A stretch of 64,000 bases of DNA from Syngnathus acus (GCF_901709675.1 NC_051095.1:10677956-10741955), one strand, 5' to 3'; positions 1 through 22,000 are shown, numbered from the stretch's first letter. The notes: a model not told the origin generated them from the sequence alone. A program made the numbers and translations.

Positions 1-443
1 GATTTTCTTTCCCCCATGTAAAACTTTGGCTCAACAAAGGTTGGGAATACTAGTTTATGATACTGTACATGTATCATAAACAACACTAATTAACACTTGA
101 ACCGGCTGTACCAAAAATCTGGAATTGACCAGAAAACAAGCAAGAGTATTTCAAGAAGTGGATAACACATTTACAGAAGTTCAGATGGTGGTGTTGTGAT
201 TGGCTGTTTATCACAAAATACTTATCTAGAAAATTGTACAAGATACCGGTCCTATGTGTTCAAGGAGGGATCACATTATGACAAAAGACTCAATTTCTTA
301 CCACCAAAATGATAACATGCAAACTTCCCTGCCAAGTGCATCTTGGTAAAAGGGAATTTGTTGATGTAGACTGTACACTGAAATAGAGTCAGGAAGTTGA
401 GTGCTTGGCTGTCATGTTTTTTTTCTTCTTCTGCGCTCTGATG
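1..443 (-). other. 3' UTR of the C5orf24 homologue (probably continues beyond the window)
   Basis: This sequence follows the stop codon of the minus-strand C5orf24 homologue. I see no AATAAA on the minus strand here, so the transcript probably ends outside the window. Mammalian C5orf24 is known for a long 3' UTR. No other feature is visible. Confidence 0.5.
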
Positions 444-1112
444 TTATGAACCGGTGTCATCGGCTTTCACGAGAGGCTCGCACAAGTTTCTCTTCTCCAT
501 CATGGCGTAGGCAAGCAATGGAAGATCACAGCTGGTGAAGTCCAGTTTGCTCGGACTAAATTCGAGTTTCTTGGGAGCATCACCACCACTTTGCTGTTCC
601 TTGAGCCTCGCCGGACTCTTGACACTACCTGGGGGCCTGCCGGGGCTCACCTTATAGCCGGCTGCTTTGGTGGTACCGAGGGGCCTCCCGGGACTGGTTT
701 TAAAACCAGCAGCTCTTGTGGTCCCACGTGGACGTCCAGTACTTGTGCGGTAACCAGCTAACTTGGTGGTCCCCAGTGGTCTGCCTCTCCTCCCAGACTT
801 CACTTTGCCTGTATTTTTTTTGGTGCCGTCAGGCCCTGCAACCCCTCCACTATTGATAGTTGTTATTGGCAGAGGCTGAAAAGTATTCTGGGTCTCCTGC
901 GTCGTACCCGCCATCACCTTGTGCATGTTCTGTGGCAAAGGAGCCAGGCCTGTGAATGACAGGTGCAAGCCAGAGTTTGTGGGGGAGCATGGGTAGAACT
1001 TGTGAGATTGGAGGCTGCATAAGTCAAAACGGCTTGCCGGATGGCAGTCTTCTGCAGGTCCACTCATACAGAAATCACTGCTGCTGCTGCTACAGGTCAC
1101 TTGATGCATCAT
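444..1112 (-). CDS. c5orf24: C5orf24 homologue (UPF0461 family nuclear protein)
   Basis: A 222-residue protein of the UPF0461/C5orf24 family (human about 188 residues); its molecular role is unknown. The diagnostic part is residues 107-164, four tandem copies of a GRPxGTTKxAGYKxSP-type unit (DNA 621-794). It ends in GRPPGS and closely matches the mammalian protein. GRP cores resemble AT-hooks, so DNA or chromatin contact is plausible but inferred. The N-terminus MMHQV and the FDLCS-Q stretch also fit the family. I start at the MM, not at an ATG 18 bases upstream: directly before AAAATGATG the minus strand reads CCCCCCAACAG, a good 3' splice site, so the upstream six codons are probably intron. 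The whole protein then lies in one exon preceded by a 5' UTR exon. The Ser run at residues 8-12 and the acidic C-terminus (ADDTGS) differ from mammals. Confidence 0.9.
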   Translation of the reverse strand: MMHQVTCSSSSSDFCMSGPAEDCHPASRFDLCSLQSHKFYPCSPTNSGLHLSFTGLAPLPQNMHKVMAGTTQETQNTFQPLPITTINSGGVAGPDGTKKNTGKVKSGRRGRPLGTTKLAGYRTSTGRPRGTTRAAGFKTSPGRPLGTTKAAGYKVSPGRPPGSVKSPARLKEQQSGGDAPKKLEFSPSKLDFTSCDLPLLAYAMMEKRNLCEPLVKADDTGS

Positions 1113-1477
1113 TTTCTGTTGGGGGGGCACACCAAAATAACACTAACTCATGTTAATCACGCAACCATATAAATAAAATGAATTTTATCGCTGCACACAT
1201 TTAATCTCGACTAGTCAATGAAGCGTAGCATGCAAGTAACGAAGTTTAAAAAAATGCTAACCTAGATTGGAGGGCCTCACTTACCTCAATCTTGGGATGA
1301 CATACGACCAAATGTTATTATTGTGTCGTTAACAATGGTCATGTCTGGAAAGTACGCCTTGGTGTCCGAAAATAAAAGGTAGTGGTTTCATCTTTTTATT
1401 AATCCTTCATACAGTCGGCGAGATGAGACAGGAAGCCATTTTTTCCTGAAAAAAATATGTAGCAAGATGGAATCACT

Positions 1478-1489
1478 GCGCATGCGCGG
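1478..1489. promoter_or_regulatory. NRF1-type palindrome TGCGCATGCGCG
   Basis: Nearly perfect match to the NRF1 consensus (TGCGCATGCGCA), upstream of the C5orf24 coding exon, with an ETS-like CTTCCGG about 20 bases further on. Both are typical of TATA-less vertebrate housekeeping promoters. Binding is inferred. Confidence 0.5.
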
Positions 1490-1884
1490 GTTTAACGATG
1501 TCGTACTTCCGGGAAAAACGTCATGTTTTGGCGAATGAAACGTTGACATGAACAAGTAGAATGCCCATCCAAGCAGTAATATTTTTGTTTCTTTTAAATT
1601 ACACAAAGCTAACATTTTGGAGTCATAATTTATGCCGCTCTTAAATGCGTTCGCCGTGCTGAAAACTGAACAAGACAAAGAAAACGTGCTCATGTACGGT
1701 AGTGACCTTCAGTAAGATTGAGTCATTCTCCCCCCCAACACAACCACGATCAAATACGGCATTAAATAATTGTGTTAATACACCAACAATGCCTATGTTT
1801 AGTAATGTCTGAATTAGTACTAGTTCTACTGGATCTCATATGATTTGCGTCACACACACACACACAAGCATATTATTGGGAGGT

Positions 1885-1890
1885 TTTATT
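1885..1890 (-). terminator. Polyadenylation signal of atp5po
   Basis: Plus-strand TTTATT reads AATAAA on the minus strand, about 140 bases downstream of the atp5po stop codon. It is the nearest canonical signal. Confidence 0.6.
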
Positions 1891-2027
1891 GACATCCAAA
1901 TGAATTTCAGTACAGACACTGATTTCTGGCGCAACTGCAATGCCAAACAGGTAACAATTTACATGTATCAGCATTTGTTCACTTGATGGTCATTTCTAAA
2001 ACAGATACAAGATGAAGTCCACGGGAC

Positions 2028-3854
2028 TTAGGAGTCTCTCATGATCTTGGTCAGTTTCTGAATCTTTGTCTTTGTGGACATGTCCACGTACTTGTCCCCG
2101 ATACTGACGATCATGCCGCCCAAGATTGAAGGATCGGACTGGAGAGAGGAAAACATTTTAAGTCACATTTTGTTATTCTCACTGCACAATCCTAGTGGTA
2201 CAGTTAGATTATACTGCACACAGTTACAATAAATGAGGAGTTAAAAGGTTTTAATGGAAATAAATAATAATAAAAAAAGGTAGATAACATTCTCATGTAT
2301 CCGTAGTAAGGAGAGATTACAGTAGATCCTCATATTCTCAGTTCAGAATTTGCAAATTCACACATTCCTTGGTTATTCGCAGGAAAAAGCACCTATTAAT
2401 GGGTTCCTGAAACGTGGCCTGCACAAAAGTCTTGTCAAAAAACTGGACGTCACCTATTTACTGTATAAGCTATTGGAACCAGAATTTCCCTAAGGAGTAA
2501 TCTCAAGGGATGACTAAGGTTGGGTCTAAGTCTAAAACAATAATCAAAGTAGTCTGCTCAATGAAACTTTATCAAACTGTTATGACTGGTAGTTAACAAG
2601 AATGCATTATAATATGGCGACACCCATGTCTGCTTTGGTCCTGATAGCTTATGATACAGTACCATTGATCACAAAACAGGATGGAAGGAAAATTAATTGT
2701 TGATTAAAATTGTACCTTGGTTTCCAGCTTGATCGTTTCACCCTTCTGAAGAAATCCATTAAGTGCGGTTTTCAGCTCAGTGAGATTGGCTGTATCCAAA
2801 GGCTGAAATGATTATATATCGATGAGGTGTGTGTATGTTTAGCTACAATAAATACTTGTTGACAATATGATAGGCAAAAGCATTTGTGCAACCTACCTGA
2901 GCAGTAGTTACTGAGCAGATCACCTCTCCACGATGTGCACTCATCATCTTGCCAAAAGCAGTGATGACATCACCGGTTCGAGTCAGACGACCATTATCAG
3001 ACAGAACATCTGCAGAAACAAGTATATTTTAGCCAAAGCTATAGAGACAATGCAGACAATATTAAAAAAGAAGCTTCAAGTGGCAACTCACTGATGAGGT
3101 TTGTTGTGATAGGGGAGACTTTTGCCTTTGCAAGGGCATCATGGAAGGTCTTCTGCTTGAGGCTGCGCTTCACGTGAGGGTTCATGACAATACTTGAAAT
3201 CTTGGGGTCCTTGATGAGGGCCTGTGGGGAAAAGCAGCCTTTAAGCAGATCAATCTTTCAAATAAACTTGGATTTATAAAACGCTCTTTGCTTACATTCA
3301 CTTTGCCCAGCTCCTGCTCCACTTGGTCCAGTTTTTTCTGCTTACTGGCAGCAGAAAACAGAGCAGTGGCATAGCGACCTTCCACTCCATAAACCTGGAT
3401 GGGTGGCTTAAAGGGGAATTCAAAATGAGATTAAAAACAAAACACAAAGTTCTTTCATATGAGCAGTCGGCCACGCAGCATGCTGTGTCATTCATATTTA
3501 CCTTCATCAGTTTGGATGCAGGCCTAATGGCTGATGTGCTAAACTGGCGAGCCTGCACGAACACAAGTAGCAAAATTCTAACATCAACGATGCCACGAAC
3601 ATGAGTGTATACAGATTAGCACACATACTGTCTATTGCAGCTAACGCGTAGGCTAGCACTTTAGCAGTCATTCAAGTGCAAAGCGTCGTGTAAATTATTT
3701 GACATTTGAAATCAACAGTACGACTTCACCAAGTTTATAGTGCGTTAGAATACCTTGTAAATACACGAATACCGAGTTTGAGCTATTGTAAAATCAATCA
3801 ATTGTGTAAAATCATTGAACGTCTTACCTGCTGTCCTAGCACGAGTGCTGCCAT
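2028..3854 (-). CDS. atp5po: ATP synthase peripheral stalk subunit OSCP, mitochondrial
   Basis: The oligomycin-sensitivity-conferring protein, which joins the F1 head to the peripheral stalk of complex V on the inner mitochondrial membrane. Exons by coordinate, 5' to 3' on the minus strand: 3828-3854, 3502-3552, 3296-3394, 3092-3221, 2897-3009, 2716-2802, 2028-2138. All have GT-AG junctions and consistent phase, summing to 618 bp, 205 residues (human 213). The N-terminus [20 protein letters not shown] is a mitochondrial presequence with the usual RxFSTS motif. The mature part starts near [19 protein letters not shown], the family's hallmark. Later blocks are [33 protein letters not shown] and the C-terminal [20 protein letters not shown]. 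The protein ends in KIMRDS, a little different from mammals. I see no break. The promoter holds an NRF1-like site, typical of nuclear OXPHOS genes. Confidence 0.96.
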
Positions 3855-4155
3855 TTTCTCCTCCAGCTGTCCGGACTGGAAGCAAGGACTGCGCATGTGC
3901 AGTAAAGACGTCGTATTTATTCATGGGGGTTGTAGTCCTTTAAATCGAGTGTGGGTATTAATACAAATAAACACAATTACCATTCCTCATTTTACCGCAT
4001 TTATAAATCGTTTATGTTGTTAATGTTAGAAGATTGTTTGCCTTTTTTCGAGCTAGGACATGTTTCAGGTAGTCGGAGGCTGAGCCGGAGGTCACCACTC
4101 TTCGAAATGGAACGACAGAAGCTACCCGCTGTGTCGTGTGTGCGTTTATGTTAGA
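3855..4155 (-). promoter_or_regulatory. 5' UTR and promoter of atp5po, with NRF1-like site
   Basis: The start codon lies in GAGAAAATGGCAGC, which also fits a YY1-type AAAATGGC element. About 36 bases upstream (3890-3901) is TGCGCATGTGCA, one base off the NRF1 palindrome. NRF1 drives many nuclear genes for oxidative phosphorylation, so the site suits this gene. Beyond it the sequence becomes AT-rich and unremarkable. Confidence 0.45.
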
Positions 4156-4342
4156 TAAGTGAAGTTTAGTTATTTACAAACCTCAAATTTTGTGTTGTAG
4201 TTGTTGGTTTGTGCATTGCTTATAGTATAAAGGTCAAGTGTTTTCACTTAAGTGAAGTTTACAGTTATTTACAAACCTCAAATTTTGTGTTGTAGTTGTT
4301 GGTTTGTGCATTGCTTATAGTATAAAGGTCAAGTGTTTTCAC
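4156..4342. repeat. Tandem duplication of a 93-base unit
   Basis: Copy 1 (4156-4248) and copy 2 (4249-4342) are almost identical. The only clear difference is a two-base insertion near the start of copy 2. Each begins TAAGTGAAGTTTA and ends AGTGTTTTCAC. The low divergence points to a recent duplication. It lies between the atp5po promoter and the ogt 3' end, and I see no coding content. Confidence 0.9.
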
Positions 4343-4720
4343 GATACTGAAGTGAGCCTGCCAGTACAAGTAGAGGCTTTTAATGCCCATGTGGAGGTAT
4401 CCTACACCTCGTCAAAATGAATTGTCCCAATAGGATTGCATTATGGTATCATAAATGTAATGTATAAACCGAATCCATGCCCCTGCGGCTCAGTATTAAA
4501 ATAATCCAAAGAATGAGGGTTTAAGCAAGCTTCTTTCATAAATGTGCGGATCAAACTGCATGACAATAAACAAACGGAAATGTATCTTGCTTGTATTTGT
4601 GCATGCTTTCATCAATCCTCCCGTAGCCAAACCAACTGTGCTCTATATTAATGCCCCACCGAGTCACTTCGTTAACCAAATCCACAGAAAAACCTTTGAC
4701 TTTTTTCCCCCCAAATTGCC
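4343..4720. other. Intergenic sequence between ogt and atp5po
   Basis: AT-rich spacer between the ogt polyadenylation site and the duplicated block. ORFs here have no protein-like composition or recognisable motif, and I see nothing else. Confidence 0.5.
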
Positions 4721-4723
4721 ATC

Positions 4724-5522
4724 TTTATTTTCCCCATATCTAGAGCAAAGCATAACTGACAGCATAAACAAAGACTATACAAAAACAAAACAGCTAAAAA
4801 AATACTTACCTAGGCTGTTCCTTCAGTGTTATTTAAAACAAGTTAAATTTGTTCTTTCAGCTATTCTGCAATTTAGATCTTGAACATCTTTAGCCAAATT
4901 ACCATTAATGTTAGTTATCAGTGTAACATCAAGATGAGACAGAGTAGATTGCCGATTTGGTAAGGAGAGTGTATCTTTACCCAAACAATTTTGCACATCA
5001 ACTCCTTTTTGTCGTAAAATAACATCTTAGGAGAAACTGGTTGCAATCTCCGCTAAAATGAAGTGTTTAAAGCTGAAAGAACTTGTGTTACAATTTCCTT
5101 GGAGCAGCCTTCCCATCAACAACAAAAAAAAAAACATGGATCCTTTTATAAATACAACATCTATAAGGGTGCTTCAATTAGTCCTGTACATCCACACGCA
5201 CATACACACGCAAACAGCAGAGTACAACGACTGATCCAAGTACTTCAGTGTGTTCAGTGGTCACTCAACTGTCTCAGTTTCCTCTACTGTAGTGTCCCTC
5301 ACATGATACAAAATGTGATAAGGATCGAGCGGGGGTAAATGTGTCTGTGCTCATGACACTGGGCCCCACTTAGAAGAGAGCGTGCAACACAATCATTCAC
5401 AGAGGAGAGGGCTGGCTGTGAGTAAACCATCCAAACTAGGATGCTCATCATGGTTTGGAATAAAGACGTTGGGGAGGAAAACATTGGTATTTTTATAATT
5501 TGTCTCCAGGAGGGCTTCCAGT
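4724..5522 (-). other. 3' UTR of ogt with polyadenylation signal
   Basis: Sequence after the ogt stop codon on the minus strand. A minus-strand AATAAA (plus TTTATT) at 4724-4729 is a good end point, giving a 3' UTR of about 0.8 kb. Short ORFs here on both strands look like chance. Confidence 0.55.
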
Positions 5523-16103
<10,581 letters not shown>

Positions 16104-16760
16104 CTCCTCGGTCTTCGAGTCTTGCGCGTTGGACGTCAATGTGTCAGCCGTCAGGTTTACAGTTTAAAAAGAAAAGAGGTCCGACTCGGCAGTCGTCTTT
16201 GTCCCACAACGAGCAGCAAGCACGTTGCCAGCCAAACGGCGAACCGTTACACCTTTAATTTTTGTCACGTCACGCGCTGTTACCTTAACGTTGTAGCTCG
16301 TACCAGGTTGAAAAATAGCCAAACAATTAAAGTCGTTACACGATAGGTATTCGGAATGACATTAAATTTGTTTTTTTCGCCTCAAGCTAAAGCTAGCTAA
16401 AGCTTCGTGACAATGCACTCAACGAGTAGAAAATGGCGAAGTGGGTGTAACCAAATTTTAGGCAGAAAGTAGTTCCGCTTCATAGACAATTCGACGCAAA
16501 AAGCGCTTATAACTTCGAATAGTATTTCATTCACTTAAGATTTATTACTTGTATGTAGAATTCTTACATTATTTATAAACTAGTCACAAATCTAACGGGC
16601 TTCTCTGTAAAAAAAATAATAAATCAAAAACCAGTGGCGCACTATTATGCGCGGAAGTATATATTTGCGCAGTAATGATAAGGACAGCCATGGTGACTAA
16701 AACCGTTGCGCAAAGTGATCACGTGACAGCCTAAAATACTGTCGGATCTGTGCAGATATT
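16104..16760 (-). promoter_or_regulatory. 5' UTR and promoter region of ogt
   Basis: The 5' UTR of ogt runs from 16104 to roughly 16,380-16,440. An AAAATGGCG element of YY1 type is at 16430-16438. Further upstream is an E-box, TCACGTGAC (16719-16727), matching sites for USF or MiT/TFE factors. The region is mixed in composition with no TATA box I would trust. The start site needs transcript data. Confidence 0.4.
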
Positions 16761-16962
16761 ACGAGTTTGCGACTCTATTATTTATTTCCCACCAATTCAT
16801 GTAAAATTCATAACTTATCTATATAAACCTTAGAATACACAATTATTTCTGTAACATTACGAGTTGGCGACTGTCTTAATTATTTCCCACCTACCATAAT
16901 ACATGTGAAATTCATAACTTATCTATGTAAACCTTAGAATACACAGTTGTTTCTGTAACACT
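16758..16962. repeat. Imperfect tandem duplication, period 98, upstream of ogt
   Basis: Two copies start ATTACGAGTTTGCGACT (16758) and ATTACGAGTTGGCGACT (16856). Both run through TTCATAACTTATCTAT and TTTCTGTAACA-T/CTA. The copies have drifted by several substitutions and small indels, so the event is older than the 93-base duplication near 4.2 kb. Confidence 0.85.
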
Positions 16963-17536
16963 AAATTTCATGGACATAATTGTCCACACTTACAATATAT
17001 TATTGTGATTGAACATATTGAGTCGAATCATACCGAAGGTATCCTTTATTCTAGTTAATTTATTAATCCATGGGAGTTATTCAACTACAAAAGATCACCG
17101 CCATAGTTATTATCGAAACGAATGAATAAAAGCTTTAAATAATTGTTTCAAGGTTGTTTGGTTGTAGTGAAGTACAACATTATGGTCAATAGGGGGCAAC
17201 CTCTGTGAACGAATTGGAAGAAAACCTTCCCGGAGATCTGGGGGGTTCCTCGCTTTATGATGAAGTTCCTTCCCTACGACTAGTACGAATTTGTCCATAA
17301 ATCGGAAGTAAATATTTGTATGAAAAACACGCATATACCACAAATTTAAAACACTAAAACGAAGAACAGTAAATATGATAATAAGTGAGTGGCCTGCCAC
17401 ATAAATCATGAAATTCCGGAATCATCTGCAACTACTTTATTGTGCACGGTTCATGAAATAATTAATGTCGCAATGACAGTACGCATTTACGAAACACACG
17501 TTATGCCATATAACAAAACCACAAAAGTGTCCCTTC

Positions 17537-17968
17537 TTGAGAAGATCAAATTTTCCTTCTAACCTTTCCATGTCGGGACAGAAGACCCATTATACAGTAT
17601 TGCTTCAGATCAATATGATCTGTTGTGAGTTTTGCCATTCGGCTCCTTGTTTGCTCTATGAATGGACCAATAACTGGTTAAACAAGAATTATGTAAGTAG
17701 TTTTCTTCATCCTGCATTTTGGCACAAAGAGACCAAAGGGAAACTGAAGAAATTGTCAACAGTAACTCACCATTACAAGATTTCTAAAATCCATCAGGAG
17801 GTTGCAAAAGATACTGGAAGAGACAAGAAGACATCCTTTGGAATTTTCATGGATTGGGCACCTGTGCAAAGTGTGAAAAATTACTGGAACAAATGTGCAA
17901 AATGTTCAAACATTACGAGGTCAAACAAGTTCACCCCAAAGACAAACTCTGAAGACTCCTGCATTTAA
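17537..17968 (+). other. Unrecognised 143-codon ORF
   Basis: An open frame from MRRSNFPSN to NSEDSCI, divergent from ogt and about 1.1 kb upstream of its promoter. It is rich in Lys, Asn and Cys, with the Cys pairs CCEFC near residue 29 and CAKC near residue 120. I know no matching family. Codon use is AT-rich like its surroundings, and I see no clear signal peptide, membrane segment or repeat. It could be a relic exon, part of an unknown transposon, or chance. I do not call it a gene. Confidence 0.15.
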
Positions 17969-18879
17969 GTCAACTACAACCCTAAATGCTGACATTTATT
18001 TGATCCTTGCTTCACTTCAGTTTTTCTTCAACTCACATGTAAGTAAGTGTCAGACATAAGACACGTGCAGTCATTCTTCCTTTTCAAAAGGGGTTTCTGC
18101 TTTCTGCACCTCATTTTTCCCCACATTGATCCCCAGTGGGAAAGTAGCTGACATCATTATCCCCATTGAATTTGCTGTGTGAGCTCAAAGCATGCAAAGG
18201 CTTCGGGGGATTGTGTACTCTTTCCACACGTTCCTCTCTTTTGCTCTCACCCGATGATGTCATGTGGACTGTATGTGACGATTGCATCTGACGTGCTTTA
18301 TCTTTGTGCAAGGAATCGAGGGGGTGATCACATCTAAAGGGTTGGTGAGAGCTCTCCGCAACAAACCCCACTTTCTTTCACACGGGCTATTTTTGGAAGC
18401 GAGTAGTTCAGTAGCTCACTGGTCACTTTAAACTGGTTGTTATTAAAATAACATCGTTCATAACATTGTCTGAAAATCTCAAGCGCTTAATTGCTGCTGC
18501 TCAAAGGGTGGCCTTAATTTCAACTCATTAGATAGAGACCAAAAACAGCATGATGACCCACATTATTTAAAACTGCTTTAATTGATATGTGAATACAGTG
18601 GATTGAGAGTTGAGAGAGTTCGTTCCTTAGATATATTACACCATGGAGACTCATGACATAAAATTGAGTCTATTCACTAATTCGTCTTAATTTACAAAGA
18701 CGTTTGGGGGTCAGGTATTCATGATTGATGAACCTGTTCTCGAAAAAGAATTTTTTTGCTTGTGGTAGCACATGACGACCAGTCCAGTACGTCTCACCTC
18801 AAGCTCATGCTCTAGAAGTGGTACATAAAATTCTTGAATTGTACCATACACCTTATATCAAGCTAGATATCGAATCTTT

Positions 18880-19010
18880 TTTTTTTTTTAACAGAATCAT
18901 CTTTATTGCCCAAGTATGTCAAAATACACCAGGAATTTGTCTCCAGAAGTATGAACCACACCAGTTTTGCAGTAACAAGGAAATTATAACAAAAAGAACA
19001 TTTAGAACGT
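18880..19010. repeat. Probable dispersed-repeat tail
   Basis: A T-run is followed by AGAATCATCTTTATTGCC, then CAAGTATGTCAAAATACACC and an AGGAATTTGTCTCC stretch. I remember this pattern from the 3' ends of retroposons in teleost genomes. The family cannot be named from this fragment alone. Confidence 0.35.
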
Positions 19011-22000
19011 AACACAAGTACAGACAGTCTTTACACAATGTAAGGTTACTCTTAGTACTGTAGTAGGCTACTGAACAATGAGAGCTTTGTGACAGCAGTG
19101 CAAATGATGCAGACTCATCAAGAAAAATTCTAAATAAAAAAAAAAAACTATCTGTGTATCTGCCTGCCTGTTTTAAACAGTTTCAATGCTGCTGTGAGGT
19201 CTGCTCAACTTTGTGTTGCACAATAGAGACTAAATCAGCAGAGCTTCTAATAGTGGTCCACGTTGCAGTAAGCGCAGCACATCAACATGCAGTTCATAGT
19301 GCTTATGTTTGTTTGCATTTCAGACTTATTTTGGCAAGACTTTCTTACAGAATAATTTGATGTCTCCCAGACATGTTAATCATCTGTAGCGGTTTGATTC
19401 AAGTTCTGGGCCTTTATTTGAAACATTTGTCAGCTGCACTGATGTTTTACAGCTGCATATTTTGTCCTTAGAAGTCGTGTCAGAACGTACAAACTATGCA
19501 CCCCTGTAAACAGCTTGACTATTTGAAGTTTGGGTAAAAAAAGAAGAACACAAATTTGTGTTGGAATTTGTGGGACTTTCCCATTATTTATGCTTTATGA
19601 AAAATATTCCTTTATAGTACTTGATTTGTAAGATCTGATTTCTTATATAAGAAAGTGTGGCACTCATGCTGGTGGTGACGTGCCTGCAGTGTGCTAAAGT
19701 ACGAGTTGTTGCTATACAGTGCATAAAATTATTCGTATTTCTTTTACTTTTAAAATGTCCTACTTTGTGAGCGTCATTGAACGCACCTTGATTCTATCGA
19801 CAAACTGTCAGTAGGCTGCAGGGGAGGAGAGGTTTTAGTGAACAAGACGTTTTACTGCTAGATAAGAAACATAGCCACCAAAATAAATAAAACAAATCAT
19901 TAGAAATTGCCATTGTGCCAAAGTTAATACACAAGCATATCTATATGGCAATAATTAACAGTGGGAAGCTTAAAAGAGCTTGATACAGCTCCTTTAAGCT
20001 TCCATGGGCCAGTGACCATTTTAACTCAGTGTCCGTCAACAAAAGCAGAATAGGTCAAATTTCAGTTCAGAGGTGTCGAGGTCTGTCTGCTGTTTCTGTA
20101 AATCTCAACATTCCATCTCGTGTCATTCATCATGCCTTCATGAACCTTGTTGCTTCGCTTTTCTCCCTCTCTTCTGTTTTGGAAGATAGCGGAGGACCCA
20201 GTGACACTAATGGTGACAGCAGCTCTTAAGCCTCTGCTATCAATTACACCGAATGATTGACATGACTCTCCAAACGGGCTCTTTTCACTCTTACGGTAGA
20301 ATGTCTTCCGGCTATGACAGCACTGATGTCTGACTTGGCCTTTTTTGCAGCTTCCGGCTCCTGGAAAGCAGTGTGTCACACACACACACTCCCTGTTTTG
20401 GAATAATATCCTAACCACAGACATACTTACTTACGACAGCGTTTTAATGGAAACAGTGGCCTCCCCCAACGGGGATAAGATTCTATCTCACATGTAGAAT
20501 ATTTTCTTCAGGTAGAAAAGTCGACTTATCCGCACTTTGCCAGATCTCATTTAGATCCACCCGAGGGAGCATTTAGGTGGCGTACAATCCCGGAGACGGT
20601 ATGTCTGGGGTAGGGGGGGTTAAAGTAGATGAAGTCCCCCAGGCAGGATGGAGTATTCCTCGTGTTCCTTTATGGGGGTACGTTGTACACTGGTCAAAAG
20701 ACAAGAATCATTTGATTAGACTTTTGTTTTTCCTGATTATTGGTTGCTTATACTTTTTCATCAACCTGTAGTTTAATCTATTCATCAATCTTTAATTCTG
20801 TTGCATAATAGACTTGCTTTATGAAGGACATTGTGGAAGTTGATTCCATGTCTATTTCATGTGCTTATTGTATTTTGAAGTCTGTTTTCATTTGTAGCCC
20901 TAATTCCATGTTGTTTAAATTTTGTTGTTCATAGCAGCTCAGGCCAATCTTCGGGTTTATGTTTCTTGTTTTTAAAAAAATTGTAGGACAAAATGACAAT
21001 GGCACAGGGGAAAATGACTTTAGTTGTTTGAAGCAATAATAATGACAAAATGCTCAAGATTATGTTTGAGTCAATCAGAATGTTGTTTCCTCAAAATTGA
21101 CTGATACTCAAATACGTTATTAGATAGATGTTTTAAAATTACAAGAGCAAATTTATGATGTCATATCATAATGGAAGTGGAACAGTCCGTGAAATAAAAA
21201 CACTTATGAAATGTTCAGTTTTACATGAATAATTATAGGAACATGCTGTCCGTCATACTGTACTGGGAGTTAAAAAGATGTTTCCTTGTTGGGCTCAGCC
21301 CTCTTCCACCAAAACAATCAGTCGCACTTTGCAGTGCTCGCCTTCTGCCCATCACACTTGGCTTTTCAAGTGGCCTTCCCCACCAGCCTACAGTAATTGA
21401 ACCACGGCCAGCCCTGAGCAAATAGGACTAGTGTTGTGTGAGGGGAAAACACTTTGTGGAGCCGTTTATCCAGAAAAATGGATCATCCGTCACTGACCCC
21501 ACACCCCTCCTGGTGCCCCTCTCCGCCCACGGGTTGCATAATAGGCCCTACCTTGTGAGTCAGTCATGGTGAGGGGAACTTTTTGTCTGGAAAGAAGGTC
21601 ACCACCAGAGAGTAGAAACTCAACAGGATCTTATTGGACTGTGACTACAGTACACTCCTGTATCATCCTAAAACTACTTGCAAAGAAGAAGGTGTGGTTG
21701 AACTCCATCAATCTCAGTAGGATACAGGTTGACAGTTCTTACATCAAAAGTAATTAGTTACGGTCTTCGTGTTCGTGTGAGAACTATTCTCTTCCTGTCT
21801 TATTGATGCAGGCTCAAGTTATATAACAGCACACTATGTCACACTAAAGGATTAGGACGTCTTTGAAAAGATAAGCTTCATGGATCATAAGTAGACCCAG
21901 AGTTGTTTTTCTATCTTTGGTGTTTTATAACTAACTTAATTCTGTCATTCACTATCATCGGTTGTAGCAAGTGAAGCGGACATCAACAGGCTTACAAAAT

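Larger units (their letters stand above)
1113..2027 (-). promoter_or_regulatory. 5' intron, first exon and promoter area of the C5orf24 homologue; 3' UTR of atp5po
   Basis: The 3' splice site for the C5orf24 coding exon lies at about 1116-1126. The untranslated first exon and promoter are probably at 1270-1560, where the sequence is less AT-rich. That stretch carries a palindromic NRF1-type site (TGCGCATGCGCG, 1478-1489) and an ETS-type CTTCCGG at about 1506. From about 1885 to 2027 the sequence is the 3' UTR of atp5po, with a minus-strand AATAAA at 1885-1890. A short CA repeat is at 1853-1866. The exact first exon cannot be fixed without transcripts. Confidence 0.5.
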
